This document shows, in pieces, positions 6,286 to 8,176 of a stretch of 8,176 nucleotides of DNA. The stretch covers positions 1-8,176 of the forward strand of contig CAJOPI010000305.1 of assembly GCA_905236275.1 (NCBI GenBank). The letters run 5' to 3'. Each line of letters begins with the position of its first letter. The first letter of the stretch is position 1. A model generated the notes under the pieces. The model ran no database searches. It saw only the letters and a list, made by a program, of their open reading frames with translations, and had not been told where the DNA came from. The position numbers were made by a program, and so were the translations under genes. Source of the stretch: an uncultured Lachnospiraceae bacterium (lineage in GTDB: Bacteria > Bacillota > Clostridia > Lachnospirales > Lachnospiraceae).

Positions 6286-7347
6286 ATGAGGATTTTGTCG
6301 TTCAGAAGAATATTAAATAAAGAGATTATTCTTCCCTTTTTCTGCCTTCTGGCAGTTCTCCTGATGAATCTTATAAAGACACCTGATTTCTTTGACATTT
6401 CAAAAACTAACGGTGCTTATTACGGATTTATAATAGACATTATCAACAGGGGCTCAGAGCTTGCCATCATTTCCGTTGGCATGACTCTGGTAGTTTCTGT
6501 GTCCGGTGGAGTGGATATCTCCGTCGGCTCGGTGGCTGCGCTTACGGCAGCTGTTATCACGAATATTTTGTCGGGGGGAGAAGTTTCTGCAAATCTACTT
6601 CATGCCCCGCTTCTTTTGGCAATTGCAGCCGGTCTGATTTGCGCTTGTGTCTGCGGAATCTGGAACGGCTTTCTTGTTGCCCGTCTGAAAATACAGCCGA
6701 TGGTGGCGACTCTCATTCTCTATACCGCTGGCAGGGGTATTGCCCAGCTGATATGCGGTGGTCAGATAACTTATGTCAGGGTAAATTCCTATCGAATACT
6801 TGGAACAAATTTTGCGGGAAATCCCCTTCCTACGCCAGTTTATATTACGATTGCGGTAATGGTCATTACGGGAATTTTTTTAAAATATACAAGCTTCGGT
6901 CTGTATGCAAAAACAGTGGGGATTAATTCGGAAGCGGCGAGACTTGCGGGGCTGAATCCTGCAAATATAAAATTTATCGCGTATCTTATCTGCGCTCTTT
7001 TTGCAGGACTGGCAGGTGCGATTTATTCTTCGAGGATTTATTCCTGTGATGCAAATAATATCGGACTTAACGTGGAGGTTGACGCGATTCTCGCAGTTCT
7101 TCTCGGCGGAAATCAGCTTAGGGGAGGCAAATTTTCCATTGTCGGCTCGCTGATAGGAGCCTATACGATTCAGGCCTTGACCACGTCGCTTTATGCCTTC
7201 GGAATGTCGTCAGCCCATATGCCTGTCTGCAAGGCAGTTGTGATATTAGCCTCGATAACGCTTCAGTCGCCGGAACTGAGAAGACTTTTCAAAAAATACA
7301 GAAAAAGGACTGTCAGAACCTTTTTCAAGGAGGCGACAGAACTTTGA
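6286..7347 (+). CDS. CUT2 sugar ABC transporter permease (YtfT-like)
   Basis: A 353-residue integral membrane protein forming half of the importer channel. Hydrophobic segments lie at about 13-30, 57-72, 78-95, 108-133, 138-157, 184-203, 230-250, 265-300 and 313-327, as expected for the BPD_transp_2 (ribose/galactose type) family. Family landmarks are IINRGSELAIISVGMTLVVS (53-72), GGVDISVGSVAAL (74-86), the LKIQPMVATLIL block (134-145), the cytoplasmic loop KTVGINSEAARLAGLNP (209-225), and DANNIGLNVEVDAILAVLLGG (255-275). From recall, INRxxxxAxxxxGMTLV, LKIQPxVATLIL and DANNxGLxxExDAILAV are shared with E. coli YtfT. The gene follows the binding protein after 24 bp and overlaps the next permease by four bases, so all three form one operon. 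In E. coli the ATPase gene ytfR sits between ytfQ and ytfT; here it is absent from that spot. Confidence 0.93.
   Translation: MRILSFRRILNKEIILPFFCLLAVLLMNLIKTPDFFDISKTNGAYYGFIIDIINRGSELAIISVGMTLVVSVSGGVDISVGSVAALTAAVITNILSGGEVSANLLHAPLLLAIAAGLICACVCGIWNGFLVARLKIQPMVATLILYTAGRGIAQLICGGQITYVRVNSYRILGTNFAGNPLPTPVYITIAVMVITGIFLKYTSFGLYAKTVGINSEAARLAGLNPANIKFIAYLICALFAGLAGAIYSSRIYSCDANNIGLNVEVDAILAVLLGGNQLRGGKFSIVGSLIGAYTIQALTTSLYAFGMSSAHMPVCKAVVILASITLQSPELRRLFKKYRKRTVRTFFKEATEL
7327..7333 (+). promoter_or_regulatory. Ribosome-binding site that decides the TTG start of permease 2
   Basis: AAGGAGG, a full anti-16S match, lies inside the end of permease 1 and ten bases before the TTG at 7344. The next in-frame ATG (7401) would remove most of the first membrane segment. 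A second AAGGAG at 7353-7358 has no usable start codon at a good distance in this frame. Confidence 0.65.
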
Positions 7348-8176
7348 ATATTAAGGAGTTACGAACTTTAGATATAAATAAGGGACTTATAGCTATAACG
7401 ATGCTTCTTTTTCTCATAATGTATGCTGTCGGTATAGTTGTTTTCGGAGACAGAGGCTTTACAAAACCACAGGTCTTCCTGAATCTCTTTATAAATAATG
7501 CGGGACTTATCGTAATTTCGGCTTCGATGACGATGGTAATGATAATCGGAGGGATAGATATCTCGGTCGGTGCCGTAGTCGCAATGGACTGTATGATATT
7601 GGGCGACCTGATGATGAATAAGGGCTGGAGCGCGTGGGCAGCGATATCGGCAGTGATTTTATTGGGGATTCTTTACGGCTTTATTCAGGGATTTCTGATA
7701 GCTTATCTGAAAATACAGCCTTTTGCGGTAACGCTTGCCGGTATGTTTTTTTGCAGGGGAATAGCGGGCATTATCTCTTCGGAGGTGATATCTATAGAAA
7801 ATGAGAGCTTTGTCAGAATGTCTCAGCTGAGGATAAGCATACCCTTTCTTGGAAGCCTGAATAAACATGGGAAGATGATTTATCCTTTTATCTATCCATC
7901 GGTAATAGTGGCTTTTATTGTCGTATTTCTGCTGTATCTCATGCTTAAATATACAAGATTCGGCAGGGCTATCTATGCAATCGGCGGAAATGAGAATGCA
8001 GCGGTCTTTATGGGGCTGAATGTAAGAAGGATAAAGCTTCACACGTATATTCTGGATGGCTTTTTGGTATCTGTCGGAGGGATACTTTTCTGCATGAACA
8101 CGATGTCCTGCTTTTCAGAACAGGCAAAAGGACTTGAAATGGATGCAATAGCCGGAAGCGTGATAGGCGGAACCCT
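7344..8176 (+). CDS. Second CUT2 sugar ABC permease (YjfF-like), 3'-partial
   Basis: The first 277 residues of a membrane permease, cut by the window edge; I translated it by hand and found no stop. It starts at a TTG overlapping the TGA of permease 1, with AAGGAGG at 7327-7333, so the two are probably translationally coupled. Hydrophobic segments lie at about 14-34, 52-70, 74-90, 99-120, 127-145, 181-201 and 236-253. Family landmarks are ASMTMVMIIGGIDISVGAVV (60-79), LKIQPFAVTLAGMFFCRG (122-139), YAIGGNENAAVFMGLN (211-226) and EMDAIAGSVIGGT (265-277). From recall, LAGMFFxRG, YAIGGNxxxAxxMG and DAIAxxVIGGT are shared with E. coli YjfF, the partner of YtfT. Family proteins run to about 330 residues, so some 50 are missing. 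It forms a heterodimeric channel with permease 1 (inference). Whatever follows, possibly the ATPase gene, is beyond the window. Confidence 0.92.
   Translation, partial: MNIKELRTLDINKGLIAITMLLFLIMYAVGIVVFGDRGFTKPQVFLNLFINNAGLIVISASMTMVMIIGGIDISVGAVVAMDCMILGDLMMNKGWSAWAAISAVILLGILYGFIQGFLIAYLKIQPFAVTLAGMFFCRGIAGIISSEVISIENESFVRMSQLRISIPFLGSLNKHGKMIYPFIYPSVIVAFIVVFLLYLMLKYTRFGRAIYAIGGNENAAVFMGLNVRRIKLHTYILDGFLVSVGGILFCMNTMSCFSEQAKGLEMDAIAGSVIGGT

Noticed and set aside
6639..6926. Overlapping + strand open frame inside permease 1
   Set aside because: The permease frame is strongly supported by CUT2 motifs throughout; the shifted frame gives a C- and R-rich sequence with no domain.
7659..8042. 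Open frame on the - strand
   Set aside because: It is antisense to the second permease, which carries clear family motifs across the same bases.
1..8176. A defence system, CRISPR array or mobile element
   Set aside because: No repeats-spacer pattern, transposase, integrase, nuclease or toxin-like gene was seen; all genes fit regulation, sugar import or housekeeping roles.

Overview
The window is a single-direction stretch of low-to-moderate GC Firmicutes-type DNA, with every gene on the + strand. AGA/AGG and ATA codons are frequent, Shine-Dalgarno sites are strong and purine-rich, TTG is used as a start, and the genes include a YesN/YesM-type two-component pair and CUT2 sugar ABC genes. This suits a member of Clostridia, most likely a Lachnospiraceae gut or rumen anaerobe such as a Butyrivibrio-like organism. 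That assignment is inference from style and protein resemblance, not from a marker gene.

Layout. Positions 1-971 hold the 3' part of a membrane protein of unknown function whose reading frame runs in from outside the window. Positions 1000-1860 encode a PHP-family phosphoesterase with all the usual metal ligands. After an 80-bp gap with a plausible extended -10 promoter come a response regulator (1941-3563) and a sensor histidine kinase (3564-5036), placed stop-to-start with no gap. A 169-bp spacer follows. It carries two sets of direct repeats, a weak candidate promoter and a 15-bp hairpin, and leads into a sugar-binding lipoprotein (5206-6261). Two CUT2 permeases follow (6286-7347 and 7344 to beyond the right edge). 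They resemble YtfT and YjfF of the E. coli galactofuranose importer, and the binding protein resembles YtfQ.

How it works together (inference). The kinase senses a signal outside the cell and phosphorylates the AraC-type regulator. The regulator probably binds the repeated sites between the kinase gene and the binding-protein gene and switches on the importer. The sugar is probably one taken up in the furanose form (galactofuranose, arabinofuranose or fructose are the main options), but the sequence alone does not settle this. The importer's ATPase is absent from its usual place between the binding protein and the first permease, so it must lie beyond the right edge or elsewhere.

I see no RNA genes, insertion sequences, CRISPR arrays or convincing rho-independent terminators. 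The most original signals are the helically spaced repeats and the leader hairpin in 5028-5182, and the unusual gene order of the transporter.
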